Source: CAVOAK01 sp963664465 (GTDB lineage Bacteria > Pseudomonadota > Alphaproteobacteria > UBA8366 > CAVOAK01). Taken from it: DNA of 64,000 bases. The stretch covers positions 1 through 64,000 of the forward strand of contig CAXXSU010000016.1 of assembly GCA_963664465.2 (NCBI GenBank), in the 5' to 3' direction. The position numbers were made by a program, and so were the translations under genes. Positions 9,454 through 18,888 of the stretch are shown in pieces (position 1 is the first letter of the stretch; every line of letters starts with the position of its first letter). Under the pieces are notes generated by a model, which saw nothing but the letters and a program-made list of their open reading frames with translations, had not been told where the DNA came from and made no database searches.

Positions 9454-10668
9454 CTAGGACAAATGTTCGACCACCCACCTCTGGAAGTAGTGAATATTGT
9501 TTTCCCAGGTCGGTGAAAACTGAACCCGGTCGGCCGCCGGCGACATACGGGCCCGCTGTTGCAGTTCCATACAGTGATGGTCCTGCGGGCGGATTCCCGT
9601 GAGGTCCTCAAGGGTCTGCGTATGCCCCAACCAACGATCGAGGGATTCATCGCGCGCCTCGGCGTATTTGTCACTCGTCGCCGCCTCGCCGGCAAAGTAG
9701 AACGCCATCCGGGCACGTGTCCGGTTCGGTGCAACTGGCGTATAGACAACCGGAGCATAGGTCGGACCGCCCCAAGACACGGTTGTGTTGGGAAGGATCG
9801 CGTTACTGTCGCCACCGCGCCTCGCTCCTGGCTTTAGGGGAATCGGCAACGGCATTTTTGGTCCTGCGCCCTTCGGCTTTCGTGCATCAGCTGGACGTTT
9901 GTCGTTGCCAGCAAGTGTGATGACCGATCCAGCACCAAGCTAATCCGTATAGAGCTCGCCCGTGTCCACATTCACCTCGTCCGACATCTTTTCGAAGATC
10001 CCGGCGTGGATCCAGGTATTGTGATAATTCTACCAGTTGTCGTTCACGAGCTTCCAGTTCGCGTCATATTCCCACTCGATCCGATACCCCAATTTCATAG
10101 CGTCGAGATCAAAGCAGGAGTACTGCTCGGCTGCCGGCGCCACATATTCCTCCAGCGGCAGCGCATTGCCTTCAAGGTTGATGAACACCACATGGTTCCA
10201 AACGCCGCAGCGAACCGGAACCAGACCGTTTTCCTTACGATCAACCTGAAAATTCTCTGAATTCGGCGTCCCATCGAAATAAGGTGTCGCCTTCAGATTG
10301 CCCTCAAGGTCCCACGTCCAAGCGTGATAGGGACACTGCAGGTTCGACAGTCCTGTCTCGGGCTTCTGCAGGATGATGGTCGCTCTGTGGCGGCACACAT
10401 TGTGGAATGCGCGCACCTCGCCCTTGCGATCACGCACAATGATGAGTGGCAAACCAGAGGCCGTTATCGGAATGGCATCGCCAGGTCCAGGCACGTCCGT
10501 ATCAAAGGCGACACCGACCCAGGTTTTCGGAAACAGTACCTGCTGCTCCAGTTCGAAGAACTCCTGACTGGTGTACGCTTTGGTCGGCAAGCCGCGCGCC
10601 TCCTCAATGGGCCGAAAAAGAGCCTCAATCGCGTCCTTGCCAAGAATATCTGCTGCTGTTGTATGCAT
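9454..10668 (-). pseudogene. Rieske-type ring-hydroxylating/amine oxygenase alpha subunit with two in-frame TAG codons
   Basis: One continuous 404-codon frame of normal length, interrupted by TAG at 10030-10032 (codon 213) and TAG at 9940-9942 (codon 243). The first part holds the Rieske [2Fe-2S] ligands CRHR and CPYHAW with normal spacing. After the first TAG the frame continues with YHNTWIHAGIF, the expected non-heme iron site region, and ends MSPAADRVQFSPTWE...RWVVEHLS like other alpha subunits. Relatives hydroxylate or demethylate aromatic or quaternary-amine substrates using a separate reductase, and none is present here. The stop codon TAG at 9454-9456 lies inside the CTAG target duplication of the neighbouring IS1182. 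It starts at 10668 (MHTTAADILG). The nonsense codons probably inactivate it unless TAG is read through. Confidence 0.85.
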
Positions 10669-10828
10669 AGCCCTTTACCTCAAGCAATTTCACCGAGGGT
10701 AACGCTCACCGTCCTTTAATCATGATGAAATATCAGTAGAACATCAAATCCGGCAAACGTCGAGCAACACGGTCGAAGGCAACTCGGGTTCAGCGTCCGT
10801 TTGACCCGGATAACTTCTCGCAACGAGC

Positions 10829-12532
10829 TTAGGCTGTTGCCAAAGGCCCACGTAGAACCCTGCCGGGATACGCACCGGTGTGAATATTGTTTTTGAGAAC
10901 TGTTTTGCCGTTGACGATGGTCGCGAGGATACCGATCGACGTTTGTTTGAGGCGTTTTGCCCCCGCCGGCAGGTCGGCCAGTACAACCGGCATGCAGGCG
11001 CCAACCGTATCAGGATCGAAGACAACCATGTCGGCGGCCATTCCCTCGCGGATGAGGCCACGGTCGTAGAATCCCCAATGGGTCGCCGTATCGTGGGTAA
11101 TACAGCGAACGGCTTCCTCTAGCGTAAACGCCTGCTTCTCACGCACCCAATGACTAAGGAGGTGTGTCTGCAGCGAGTTATCCATAATTTGCGAAACATG
11201 CGCGCCCGCATCTGAAAACGTCACGACAGACCGCGGATGCTTCATCATCTCCAGCGCGTGATCCTGGTCTTCGTTGGCGATTGGTTGGCGGAAGAATATC
11301 TTCATATCGTTTTCGAGCGCCAGATCGATCATCAACTCAACCGGGTCGACACCGCGCACGCGGGCAATTTCAGCCATCGTTTGATGAGGGCCTTCAATTT
11401 TGTCCAGGACAAACATCCGATCCCAATCGGGCGGGCGGGCGTCAGGACCAATCATTTGCGGTCCGTCACACGGTTTATTCGCGGCGGCGATCAATTTTTT
11501 CTTCGTGTCTGCGTCACCAAGAGCGCGCTTCTGCTCCTCTAACGGAAGCGACCTGATATCACGCCACACATCCCATTGATCGAATGGCAACCGTGTCTCA
11601 AACGAAAGCAGAATACTCAGCTCACGCGTGTGCACTTGACCAAACATGCGGGCGCCTTCAGAGGCCGAAGTTTCGAACAGATCCAGACAATACCGCCAGT
11701 CGCTTGGCGCATCGCGCATGCTGAACATGCCAAATGTGACCGGCCGACCAGTCTCAATCGAAAGCGTCTTTAGCTGGCCATAGTTGTTCTTTACCTCCTC
11801 CGGTGTCCCCCGCACATCAACCGAGATCTGCAGGATCCCTGCATTCCGCTCGGCCATAGCCTGCGCGATTATCTCGACTTCGCTCCAGTCAGCAACGCGA
11901 CTTGCAACGGGGCGGTCGTCTGACGTCTTGTGGGTTTGGCTACGGGACGTTGAAAAGCCCATGGCACCGGCATCGAGAGCATCCTTGACGTGCTGGGACA
12001 TCACTTTGAGGTCGTCGTCGCTTGCATGTTCTTCGAAAGCACGTTCACCCATGACGTAGGTGCGCAGCGCCGAGTGCCCGATATAGCCGCTGTAATTGAT
12101 GCCCTTGGGCAGGGTATCCAACACATCCAGATATTCAGGAAACGTCTCCCATCCCCAGTCGATACCGGCGAGCAATGCTTCCCGGGCAATGTCTTCAGCG
12201 CGCTCCAGATTGCGGAATACAAAATCTGTTTCTGCTTCGCGGCAGGGTGCAAGCGTAAAGCCGCAGTTTCCCATTACGACAGTGGTAACGCCGTGGTAGC
12301 AGGAAGACGATCCAAGCGGATCCCAGAAGATTTGCGCATCCATGTGCGTGTGCCCGTCGACAAATCCGGGTGTCACCACATGGCCCTCGGCGTCAATTGT
12401 CTCTTCCGCCGGTTCCGAAATACGCCCAATCGTCGCGATCTTTCCAGACCTTACGCCGATGTCGGCCCGGTACCGCGGCAAACCCGATCCATCGATCAGC
12501 ATTCCATTCTTAACGACCAAGTCGTAACTCAT
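10829..12532 (-). CDS. N-acyl-D-amino-acid deacylase family amidohydrolase
   Basis: 567 aa, the usual length for the amidohydrolase-3/D-aminoacylase family. The N-terminal urease-like beta sandwich begins DLVVKNGMLIDGSGLPRYRAD. The metal site starts with TPGFVDGHTHMDAQ (HxH), then GVTTVVMGNCGFTLAPC. Later metal-site candidates are IGHSALRTYVMGE and the catalytic-Asp-like VTFSDAGAHVSQIMD. The C-terminal AADMVVFDPDTV closes the sandwich. Known members hydrolyse N-acyl-D-amino acids in the cytoplasm. It lies between the Rieske oxygenase and, across an IS256 insertion, a second amidohydrolase, all on the minus strand, suggesting a former operon for an amide-containing substrate. Confidence 0.82.
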   Translation of the reverse strand: MSYDLVVKNGMLIDGSGLPRYRADIGVRSGKIATIGRISEPAEETIDAEGHVVTPGFVDGHTHMDAQIFWDPLGSSSCYHGVTTVVMGNCGFTLAPCREAETDFVFRNLERAEDIAREALLAGIDWGWETFPEYLDVLDTLPKGINYSGYIGHSALRTYVMGERAFEEHASDDDLKVMSQHVKDALDAGAMGFSTSRSQTHKTSDDRPVASRVADWSEVEIIAQAMAERNAGILQISVDVRGTPEEVKNNYGQLKTLSIETGRPVTFGMFSMRDAPSDWRYCLDLFETSASEGARMFGQVHTRELSILLSFETRLPFDQWDVWRDIRSLPLEEQKRALGDADTKKKLIAAANKPCDGPQMIGPDARPPDWDRMFVLDKIEGPHQTMAEIARVRGVDPVELMIDLALENDMKIFFRQPIANEDQDHALEMMKHPRSVVTFSDAGAHVSQIMDNSLQTHLLSHWVREKQAFTLEEAVRCITHDTATHWGFYDRGLIREGMAADMVVFDPDTVGACMPVVLADLPAGAKRLKQTSIGILATIVNGKTVLKNNIHTGAYPGRVLRGPLATA

Positions 12533-12617
12533 ACCGGCTCCACTTCTGAACTTCCGTTCGGGTAACGTCGCAGTAGTTGATACCTTAGCCGTGCAGACCG
12601 GCCAGCGGCATATTGTT

Positions 12618-14067
12618 GGGCGATGTCCCTATCTCTGTTGAAATTCGTGGGGCAGGCATCGCTGGTTGATGAGGCTATGCTGCCTTCATGATGGTTTCAA
12701 TGGCACTGTCGGCGTGAGCCTTTCTCAAGTGCTCCTGGAGAGCGTTTTGGAGTATGGGCAGCTGACAATAGGCCTTGAGGCGACGGAAGGTTTTCTGGGC
12801 CTCCAGCAAGCCGGCGGCGGTCCATCTGAGCGCCATCTCGGCGTTCTTCCAGCATTTGACGTTGCGGGTGACCTGACGCACCGTGCCGAGCGCGTTCTCG
12901 ATGATGTTGGTGCAGGCAAGCGAGCGCCGGAGTTCGTGCGGCAGGCCGAGGCGGATGACGGTGAGGATCTCGTCCAGCCCCTCCAGGATGCTGCCCGAGA
13001 CGCCCGGTTCCTCATGCTCCAGACGCCGGGCCAGGTTGCGCAGCAGCCGTTCGGCCTTGTCTGCGTCGTCCTGGTCCCAGGCCTGACGGAGCGCCTTCTT
13101 GACGCTCGCATGCAAATGCAAGGGCAGGCGCTCGATGATGTTACGGCCCTTGTGGACCTGGCAGCGCTGGATGGCGGCGGCCACACCGAAGGTGTTGCGG
13201 ATCGCTTTGCTGAGCGCCTTCGCGCCATCGACGATGAACAGCCGGGGCCGCGTCGGATCGAGCCCCCTGGCGAGGAGATTGTCGAGCAAGGCCTGGACGA
13301 CGACAGTGTTCTCCGTCGCCCCCTCGACCACGGCCAGGACATGCTTGTCGCCGTTGCCATCGACGCCGATCGCCGCCACCAAGACATGGTCGCCGACATG
13401 CAGACCGTCGATCTGGATGACCAGCAGGTCGAGCTCCGAGAGGTCCGAGGCGAGCCAGGCCTTCATCTTCTTGCGCGACAGCGCCACAAAGCGCCGGGAA
13501 ACGGCCGACTTCGAGGTGCCGGCGCCACGCGCTTTCGCCAGGTCGCCCTCGGGCAGACGGACCGCGCGGTGGTACTTGCGGGTCGACACGTTCAGGACCA
13601 TCAGGTTGAGCGCCCACTCGAGCAACAGGTTGCCGTCGCGCAGCACCTGCCAGCTCTCCAAACCCACCTCCTTGCCAGCATGGTCGCGAACCCGTGGCCG
13701 CTGCACTTTCACGCGGCCGCCGTGGTAGCCGATCTCGCTATGCGTATGGCCCCAGCGATAACCCCGACGGTTCCCATGGCGACGATGTCGGGCCCCGCAC
13801 ACGGTCGTGGCGTCCCCCTCCATCATCTCGGCCAAGGCCTCGACCCCGGCCAGGAGACAGAACCGATCCACGCTGAGACGGACTGCGTCCATCGCGTCTG
13901 CCAGCGGCGGCATAGGAAACGAGGTGGCAAGGGCTTTCGGGCTACTGGAACTACGGATATTCTTTCCCATGGTGTCGTTCTCCCTCTTGGGTTTGCAGCA
14001 CCCGGAGCCTAACGGCTCCAGGAGAGCGACACCTACCTCAACTTTTCAACATCGACCGGGACATCTC
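12618..14067 (-). mobile_element. IS256-family element with 9-bp duplicated flank
   Basis: 1450 bp. The left end GATGTCCC...TGTTGAAA and the right end, read inverted, GATGTCCC...TGTTGAAA form imperfect terminal repeats. CATATTGTT occurs directly outside both ends (12609-12617 and 14068-14076), matching the 8-9 bp duplication known for IS256. The insertion separates two minus-strand amidohydrolase genes. Confidence 0.9.
12675..13970 (-). CDS. IS256-family transposase
   Basis: 431 aa, intact. Mutator-type catalytic residues are visible: LLVIQIDGLHVGDH (first Asp), LFIVDGAKALSKAIR (second Asp), QRCQVHKGRNIIERL (zinc/His motif) and TNIIENALGTVR (Glu). The N-terminus GKNIRSSSSPKAL and a clear DNA-binding region VKVQRPRVRDHAGKEV match the family. 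The gene fills its element, which has intact ends and target duplication, so it is likely functional. Confidence 0.9.
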   Translation of the reverse strand: MGKNIRSSSSPKALATSFPMPPLADAMDAVRLSVDRFCLLAGVEALAEMMEGDATTVCGARHRRHGNRRGYRWGHTHSEIGYHGGRVKVQRPRVRDHAGKEVGLESWQVLRDGNLLLEWALNLMVLNVSTRKYHRAVRLPEGDLAKARGAGTSKSAVSRRFVALSRKKMKAWLASDLSELDLLVIQIDGLHVGDHVLVAAIGVDGNGDKHVLAVVEGATENTVVVQALLDNLLARGLDPTRPRLFIVDGAKALSKAIRNTFGVAAAIQRCQVHKGRNIIERLPLHLHASVKKALRQAWDQDDADKAERLLRNLARRLEHEEPGVSGSILEGLDEILTVIRLGLPHELRRSLACTNIIENALGTVRQVTRNVKCWKNAEMALRWTAAGLLEAQKTFRRLKAYCQLPILQNALQEHLRKAHADSAIETIMKAA

Positions 14068-14087
14068 CATATTGTTTCGACGAGTAG

Positions 14088-15605
14088 CTAAACTTTCGTT
14101 TTCGCAGGACTTTCGCTAGCAAGAAGCTTGTTCACCTCATCCTCAATTACGGTTCCTTCAAAAAAGTGCGGGTTCATGCCCGCGTGAAGCATAACCGGGT
14201 TTGCAAAAGTAAAATCCCGGAAATCCGTGTCACTAAGCATTCCGTCATCCACGAGTTCGTATGCTTCTGCCAGAACTCCATTCATGTGGGGAACATCCCA
14301 ATGGCCGATGTCCGACCCAAATATCGCCTTCGGTTTTGCATCGAAGGGAAGCTTTACGCCACCGAATGCAGCCGCATTCATTGGATCGTCTGCCTCACAT
14401 CCGAAATAGAACGGCTTGATAAATAGGTCAGCGATATCTTCTGGACGCGTGATCTTGCAGGCCGCGAAGTCGTCCTTTAGTGCCGAATCTGCATCTGACC
14501 AAGTTCCGTCAACACGCGTAACCGCGTGGCCCATATCGCCGGCACCGCCTTTTGGGCCTTGATCCCGAGGCGCCAGTTTTCCTTCAAATGGCTTGCCGCC
14601 ATACTTGTCAAAATACGCGGACAGAACCTCCATATCGATGTTTGCCGGGTTGAGATCATCGATCACATCCAAATTGCGCTTCTCCCACGCTCCCACCAAT
14701 TTTGCATAGACACTACACGCCCAACCGACACCGCCTTCAAGAAGTCCAAAATTTAGCTCTGGAAATCGTCGCGTAACGCCGCCGAAGAAAAGCGCACGTG
14801 CGAACGCATCGCCCGACTCGGCAAAATGTCCAATCTGGTTGTACATGAAGTTTGTTGTCGACCGGCGGGCATTGCGGCCCTGCGCCCGTGAGTGCGCGGT
14901 CGGTGCAACACCAAGCTCAACGCACTTCGCCCAAAAGGGATCGTAATCATAATCGCTGTCGATGCCCAAGCAATCAGTCCACGTCGCGTGCCTGGCAAGC
15001 TCAGGCGCGGCACGAACGACCGCCTCGACCGGCCGGTGAACCAAATTGGCGATCATGGCGGCCTTCAGGCCCAGGGTATTTACGGCGTACTCCAGCTCGT
15101 CGATCGCTTCTGTCGGTGTGTGCGTCGGAATGCATGCTGGCGTCGTCAAGCGGTCGGAATGATCACGAAATAGATCTGCCGCCATCGTGTTATGGGCCCG
15201 GCAGGAGGCCCGACGAATGTCCTCGTCCGGCTCATCAACCATATAAAAACCGAGCGTCGGATAGATAATGGCGTAGTCAAAGCCAAACTCATCCAACCGT
15301 TCCCGGATCATTCCCGGAAGCATAGCAGTTGCGCGATCGATCGTATTTCGCGCCGGACTTTGCCAAAACGGTGGGCGCGCAACCCGTTGATCACGGCGCT
15401 CTTGCGGAGACAAGACGTGCCAACTGTTTTCACGTGTATCGTTCGACTTAGCGACGAACCGGCTGACCATATCCGGACCAGCTGTCTCCTTCAGGTAGTC
15501 CAAAAAGACCGGGAGATGCTCCATCATATGACCATCGGTATCCACAACCGGGTGATCAAGGCCAGCGCGAATCTCAGCCGAGTGATTTGGCGAGGCGGCT
15601 GTCAT
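14088..15605 (-). CDS. Amidohydrolase-2 (ACMSD-like) metal-dependent hydrolase/decarboxylase
   Basis: 505 aa. The N-terminal VVDTDGHMMEH resembles the amidohydrolase-2 metal-binding opening. Later motifs include LGLKAAMIANL, the glycine-rich FGLLEGGVGWACS, and IFGSDIGHWDVPHMNGVL near the C-terminus, which holds the final acidic/His ligands. The family folds as a TIM barrel and hydrolyses or decarboxylates carboxylated rings and related substrates. It is the first gene of the broken minus-strand cluster (amidohydrolase-2, D-aminoacylase-like, Rieske oxygenase). It is transcribed divergently from the binding-protein gene at 15973, which may import the shared substrate. Confidence 0.78.
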   Translation of the reverse strand: MTAASPNHSAEIRAGLDHPVVDTDGHMMEHLPVFLDYLKETAGPDMVSRFVAKSNDTRENSWHVLSPQERRDQRVARPPFWQSPARNTIDRATAMLPGMIRERLDEFGFDYAIIYPTLGFYMVDEPDEDIRRASCRAHNTMAADLFRDHSDRLTTPACIPTHTPTEAIDELEYAVNTLGLKAAMIANLVHRPVEAVVRAAPELARHATWTDCLGIDSDYDYDPFWAKCVELGVAPTAHSRAQGRNARRSTTNFMYNQIGHFAESGDAFARALFFGGVTRRFPELNFGLLEGGVGWACSVYAKLVGAWEKRNLDVIDDLNPANIDMEVLSAYFDKYGGKPFEGKLAPRDQGPKGGAGDMGHAVTRVDGTWSDADSALKDDFAACKITRPEDIADLFIKPFYFGCEADDPMNAAAFGGVKLPFDAKPKAIFGSDIGHWDVPHMNGVLAEAYELVDDGMLSDTDFRDFTFANPVMLHAGMNPHFFEGTVIEDEVNKLLASESPAKTKV

Positions 15606-15972
15606 GTTCTCTTCTCCAACTATGATTGAACAAACTGTTTATGGATATTCCACTGCGAGAGACGTAACAACGAGTGAACATACAATGTGCCAATCCAACG
15701 GCATCCGCATCAAGAGCAAATTGACACCGGCGACATCGGGGCAACTTTCAATTCGAAAAGACGCCGAATAATGCGTTTCGGATTGGGCTGGAAACCCCAG
15801 TACACAACAGTGAGAGCCCCGTTGACCACACTTTCAACGACCGATAGGATGCGCGCGCGCTGAGCAGATTCTGCGAATTAGATGCGCCGACAAAGACAAC
15901 AACCGTATTTTGCCGGCCAATTTGGAAAACCTCCAAGCCGGTCGTAAACAACCAGACAGGGAGTCGTTACCA
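15606..15972. other. Divergent intergenic region (367 bp)
   Basis: This separates the amidohydrolase-2 start (15605, minus) from the binding-protein start (15973, plus), so promoters for both should lie here. It is AT-richer than its surroundings. No open frame in it has coding character and I see no clear operator palindrome. Confidence 0.45.
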
Positions 15973-16851
15973 ATGAAGACATTTATTTCCAGAGCGGTCG
16001 CGGTTGCGGCAGCCGGCGTGTTCGCCCTTGGCGTCGCGTCAACTCAAACCAATGCTCAAGGTATTACGAGCGACTTGGCAAAGGATAGTTTGCTTGAAGT
16101 CATCAAGAAACGCGGCACATTCAAAGTCGGCATAACCTCATTCGTTCCCTGGTCCATGCGCGACAAGAAGGGCGAACTCATCGGCTTTGAGGTCGATGTT
16201 GCAAATGAAGTCGCCAAGGGCATGGGTGTCGAACTCCAGCTCATTCCAACCCAGTTTGCCGGCATCATTCCGGCGTTATTGGCGGGAACGTTCGATACCA
16301 TCATCACTGGCATCGCAACGACACCAAAACGCAATCTGCAGGTTAATTTCACGATCCCGTATCAAACTTATGGATCGACGCTCACAATCAGCAGCAAGGC
16401 GATGCCGGGCGTCACGAGCTTGGCGGACTTAAACAAATCATCGGTCACGTTCGCGACACGCCGCGGTGGAACTGGTGTCGCAGCCCTTAAGAAAAACTTC
16501 CCGAATGCTAAGATCATCCAATATGACGATGACGCCCAAGCATATCAGGACGTGATCAACGGCAACGCTTCGGCGATCTCTTCTCCTAAGCCGAAGCCTG
16601 AGTTTTACACTAAGGCATACAGCGACAGCCTGTACCAGGTACCGCTCCTCGGATTCCTCGATGGAACGGTTCTCAACAGCGGCTTCGCCGTACGCAAGGG
16701 CGACCCAGACTTCCTTAACTTCCTGGATAACTGGATTCGCTACCACCATACCAGCGGCTTCTTGAAAGAGAAGAACGACTACTGGTTTAACTCGGACAAC
16801 TGGTTCGAATTGGTTGAAGCCAAGACGAATAAGTTCCAGTTAAAGAAGTAG
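15973..16851 (+). CDS. ABC-type amino-acid substrate-binding protein (SBP family 3)
   Basis: 292 aa from the ATG at 15973 with AGGGAG upstream. The signal peptide is clear (MKTFISRAVAVAAAGVFALG..., cleavage near TNAQG). The SBP_bac_3 fold is shown by KRGTFKVGITSFVPWSM, GFEVDVANEVAKGMGV (ligand site), FDTIITGIATTPKRN and the hinge TFATRRGGTGVAALK. It would deliver a polar amino acid or opine-like compound to an ABC permease. No permease follows: an IS6 element begins 18 bp after the stop, and the flanks of that element do not match each other. The transporter operon was therefore probably cut by a deletion. Confidence 0.88.
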   Translation: MKTFISRAVAVAAAGVFALGVASTQTNAQGITSDLAKDSLLEVIKKRGTFKVGITSFVPWSMRDKKGELIGFEVDVANEVAKGMGVELQLIPTQFAGIIPALLAGTFDTIITGIATTPKRNLQVNFTIPYQTYGSTLTISSKAMPGVTSLADLNKSSVTFATRRGGTGVAALKKNFPNAKIIQYDDDAQAYQDVINGNASAISSPKPKPEFYTKAYSDSLYQVPLLGFLDGTVLNSGFAVRKGDPDFLNFLDNWIRYHHTSGFLKEKNDYWFNSDNWFELVEAKTNKFQLKK

Positions 16852-16868
16852 CAAATGCGTATGCCAAC

Positions 16869-17674
16869 GGTGCTGTCAACTTAACGAAGGCAGGTCGCAG
16901 TTGAACGTCTGAACTGAGCGGCTCAAGCAGCAGCGGTCACGGTCCGCCACGTGTTCATCGCGTCACCGCGGAATTGGCGCATTGTCTTGCGAGTGATCAG
17001 ATGACGTTGGACATTGAAGGTGTTGTAGATGGCGGCGTGGGTGGAGAGAAACCTTTGCGCCGATCCTGATGACTTGAAGCCCTGCATCCTGCGTTCTCGT
17101 TGTCGAACCGGCAGGTGCGAATTCTCCGCCCGATTGTTGCTCCGTCCGCCGGTAACGTGTTTCCCCGTCATGTTGAGATCACGCAATGCTGCCCCGTAAG
17201 ATGGCAGTTTATCGGTCACCACCTTATTCGGCGCATACCCCTGCTTCTTGAGCAGTTTGCGCATCAGCTTGAGTGCTGCTTTCTTGTTCCTCCGGGACTG
17301 AACCAGGATATCCAGCACCTCACCCTCGCTGTCCACCGCCCGCCATAGATACATCCGTTTTCCGTTGATGGAGGAAAACACCTCATCAAGGTGCCACCGG
17401 TCGTCTGGTCGAGGGCGTGATTGTCTCAGTTTTCGGGCATAGGCCTGCCCAAACTTTAAAGCCCAGCGCCGTATCGTCTCGTAAGAAACATCGACACCAC
17501 GTTCAGCGAGCAGATCCTCCACATCGCGGTAACTGAGCGGAAACCGGAAACACAGCCAGACGGCGCGCTGGATTATCTCTGCAGGAAACCGATGTCGGCG
17601 GTAGCTGATCTTGTTCATAACAGGAAGCTACTCGCCACCCGCAGCTGACACCAGCCAGTTACCGTGACAGCACC
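16869..17674 (-). mobile_element. IS6-family element (IS26-like organisation)
   Basis: 806 bp with ends GGTGCTGTCA (16869-16878) and TGACAGCACC (17665-17674). The bases outside (ATGCCAAC on the left, TTCTGGAC on the right) do not match, so the expected 8-bp duplication is absent. This fits a deletion or replicon fusion mediated by the element. Confidence 0.85.
16923..17618 (-). CDS. IS6-family transposase
   Basis: 231 aa, the standard size for the family. The N-terminal helix-turn-helix region is LSYRDVEDLLAERGVDVSYET. DDE residues lie in WHLDEVFSSINGKRMYLWRA (Asp), VVTDKLPSYGAAL (Asp) and NRAENSHLPVRQRERRM (Glu). It is intact. It starts at MNKISYRRHRFP. Confidence 0.92.
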   Translation of the reverse strand: MNKISYRRHRFPAEIIQRAVWLCFRFPLSYRDVEDLLAERGVDVSYETIRRWALKFGQAYARKLRQSRPRPDDRWHLDEVFSSINGKRMYLWRAVDSEGEVLDILVQSRRNKKAALKLMRKLLKKQGYAPNKVVTDKLPSYGAALRDLNMTGKHVTGGRSNNRAENSHLPVRQRERRMQGFKSSGSAQRFLSTHAAIYNTFNVQRHLITRKTMRQFRGDAMNTWRTVTAAA

Positions 17675-17869
17675 TTCTGGACACCGCCAACTGACAAGAA
17701 TCGGGCTATCAGACGGCTGCGGAGGGGAACTCATACCAGTGGCGGTGCAATCAGGGTATCATCGCAATAAATTTGAGGGCCATCTGGGAAATGTCGGATA
17801 AGAACTTGCGCCGTGGGCCTTACTCGGTGCCCCGACCATATCGCAAACACTGATGCTTAGAGAGGGTCC

Positions 17870-18760
17870 ATGTCAGTCATACAAAATTGGTTGAAGCCTG
17901 CCTTTGTTTTCACGGCCTTACTGTCACTTGGCGCCTGCGGAACTCACCTGGGATCCGCGCAAAAAACAACGGCTCCGGGAACCGCCTTCGAGTCCGGTCT
18001 GCACCAAGGCTATATCGGCCTGTCGCAATCGGAATATGACGAGGCGGATTATCGCGATTCCGACACGTTCGCGGATCGCGCGATCGCGGTCTCCGGAGGC
18101 ACATCCGTCGCGCCGGAGGAAATCTCGGCCCGGGCGCTTCCGGATGACCATGTCGGTGATCTGAGCAGTGCCCGCGCGCGTCTGGTGTCGGCGCTCGACG
18201 CCACCGCCCGGACCAAGGTTCCGGGTCCGGCGTCACGCGCGCAAGTGATGTTCGACTGCTGGATGGAGGAGCAAGAAGAAAATTTCCAGCCCAAGGACAT
18301 CGCGCGATGCCGCGGCGCGTTCGAGTCAGCGATGGTCGAGGTCGACGACGCCATGCGGCCACCGCCGCCGCCGCCGCCACCGCCGCCACCGCCCAAGGCC
18401 GCGATGCCAGAGCCGGTTGAAGAGACCGTGATGGCGCGCTTCTTCACCATTTTCTTCGATTTCGACAGTTCCAGCCTCAACCCCACGGCGCAACGCGTGG
18501 TCGAGGGGATTTTGGCTGATTGGGGAAGTGGCTCCGAACCGGTCAGCCTGGTCGGTCATACGGATTCCTCGGGATCCGACGCCTACAATCAGAAGCTCTC
18601 CGAGCGTCGGGTAACCAGCGTTCGCGATGCCCTGGAAAACGGCGCCTGGGCCACCGGCCGCTTGTCCGGCCGGGGTGTTGGTGAATCCAACTTGCTGGTG
18701 CCAACCCCGGACGGCGTTCGCGAGCCGCAAAACCGGCGGGTCACGGTGACCATCCAGTAG
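17870..18760 (+). CDS. OmpA-domain outer-membrane lipoprotein with polyproline linker
   Basis: 296 aa. A lipoprotein signal ends in LSLGAC (lipobox Cys23). A mid-region (about 25-160) of unknown fold is followed by a run of 12 prolines (about 162-173). The C-terminal OmpA peptidoglycan-binding domain (about 190-296) has FFDFDSSSLNPTAQRVV, VSLVGHTDSSGSDAYN and LSERRVTSVRDALE. It is therefore likely anchored in the outer membrane and holds peptidoglycan. AGAGAGGG before the ATG at 17870 supports the start. It lies alone between IS6 and the IS3 stack. Confidence 0.87.
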   Translation: MSVIQNWLKPAFVFTALLSLGACGTHLGSAQKTTAPGTAFESGLHQGYIGLSQSEYDEADYRDSDTFADRAIAVSGGTSVAPEEISARALPDDHVGDLSSARARLVSALDATARTKVPGPASRAQVMFDCWMEEQEENFQPKDIARCRGAFESAMVEVDDAMRPPPPPPPPPPPPKAAMPEPVEETVMARFFTIFFDFDSSSLNPTAQRVVEGILADWGSGSEPVSLVGHTDSSGSDAYNQKLSERRVTSVRDALENGAWATGRLSGRGVGESNLLVPTPDGVREPQNRRVTVTIQ

Positions 18761-18888
18761 TGGTCGCTGGTCGCTTTTTGTGAAGGAAGCCGCCGGCGCG
18801 TCGCTGGTCGCTTTTTTCTTAGCGCCGCTTTCTGAGCAGCAGGTACAACGCGCCGGAGCTGGACCCATCCAGGAAAAGTGGAGGCGCC

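Noticed and set aside
8162..9457. Plus-strand ORF of 431 codons opposite the IS1182 transposase
   Set aside because: It is the GC-rich antisense shadow of the transposase; the translation is Arg/Gly/His-rich and has no family.
9940..10032. TAG codons read as pyrrolysine
   Set aside because: Pyrrolysine is known from methylamine methyltransferases, not Rieske oxygenases; no pyl genes are in the window and many genes here end in TAG. Suppression is left open, pyrrolysine is not favoured.
12666..14012. Plus-strand ORF of 448 codons across the IS256 element
   Set aside because: Antisense of an intact Mutator transposase with all catalytic motifs on the other strand.
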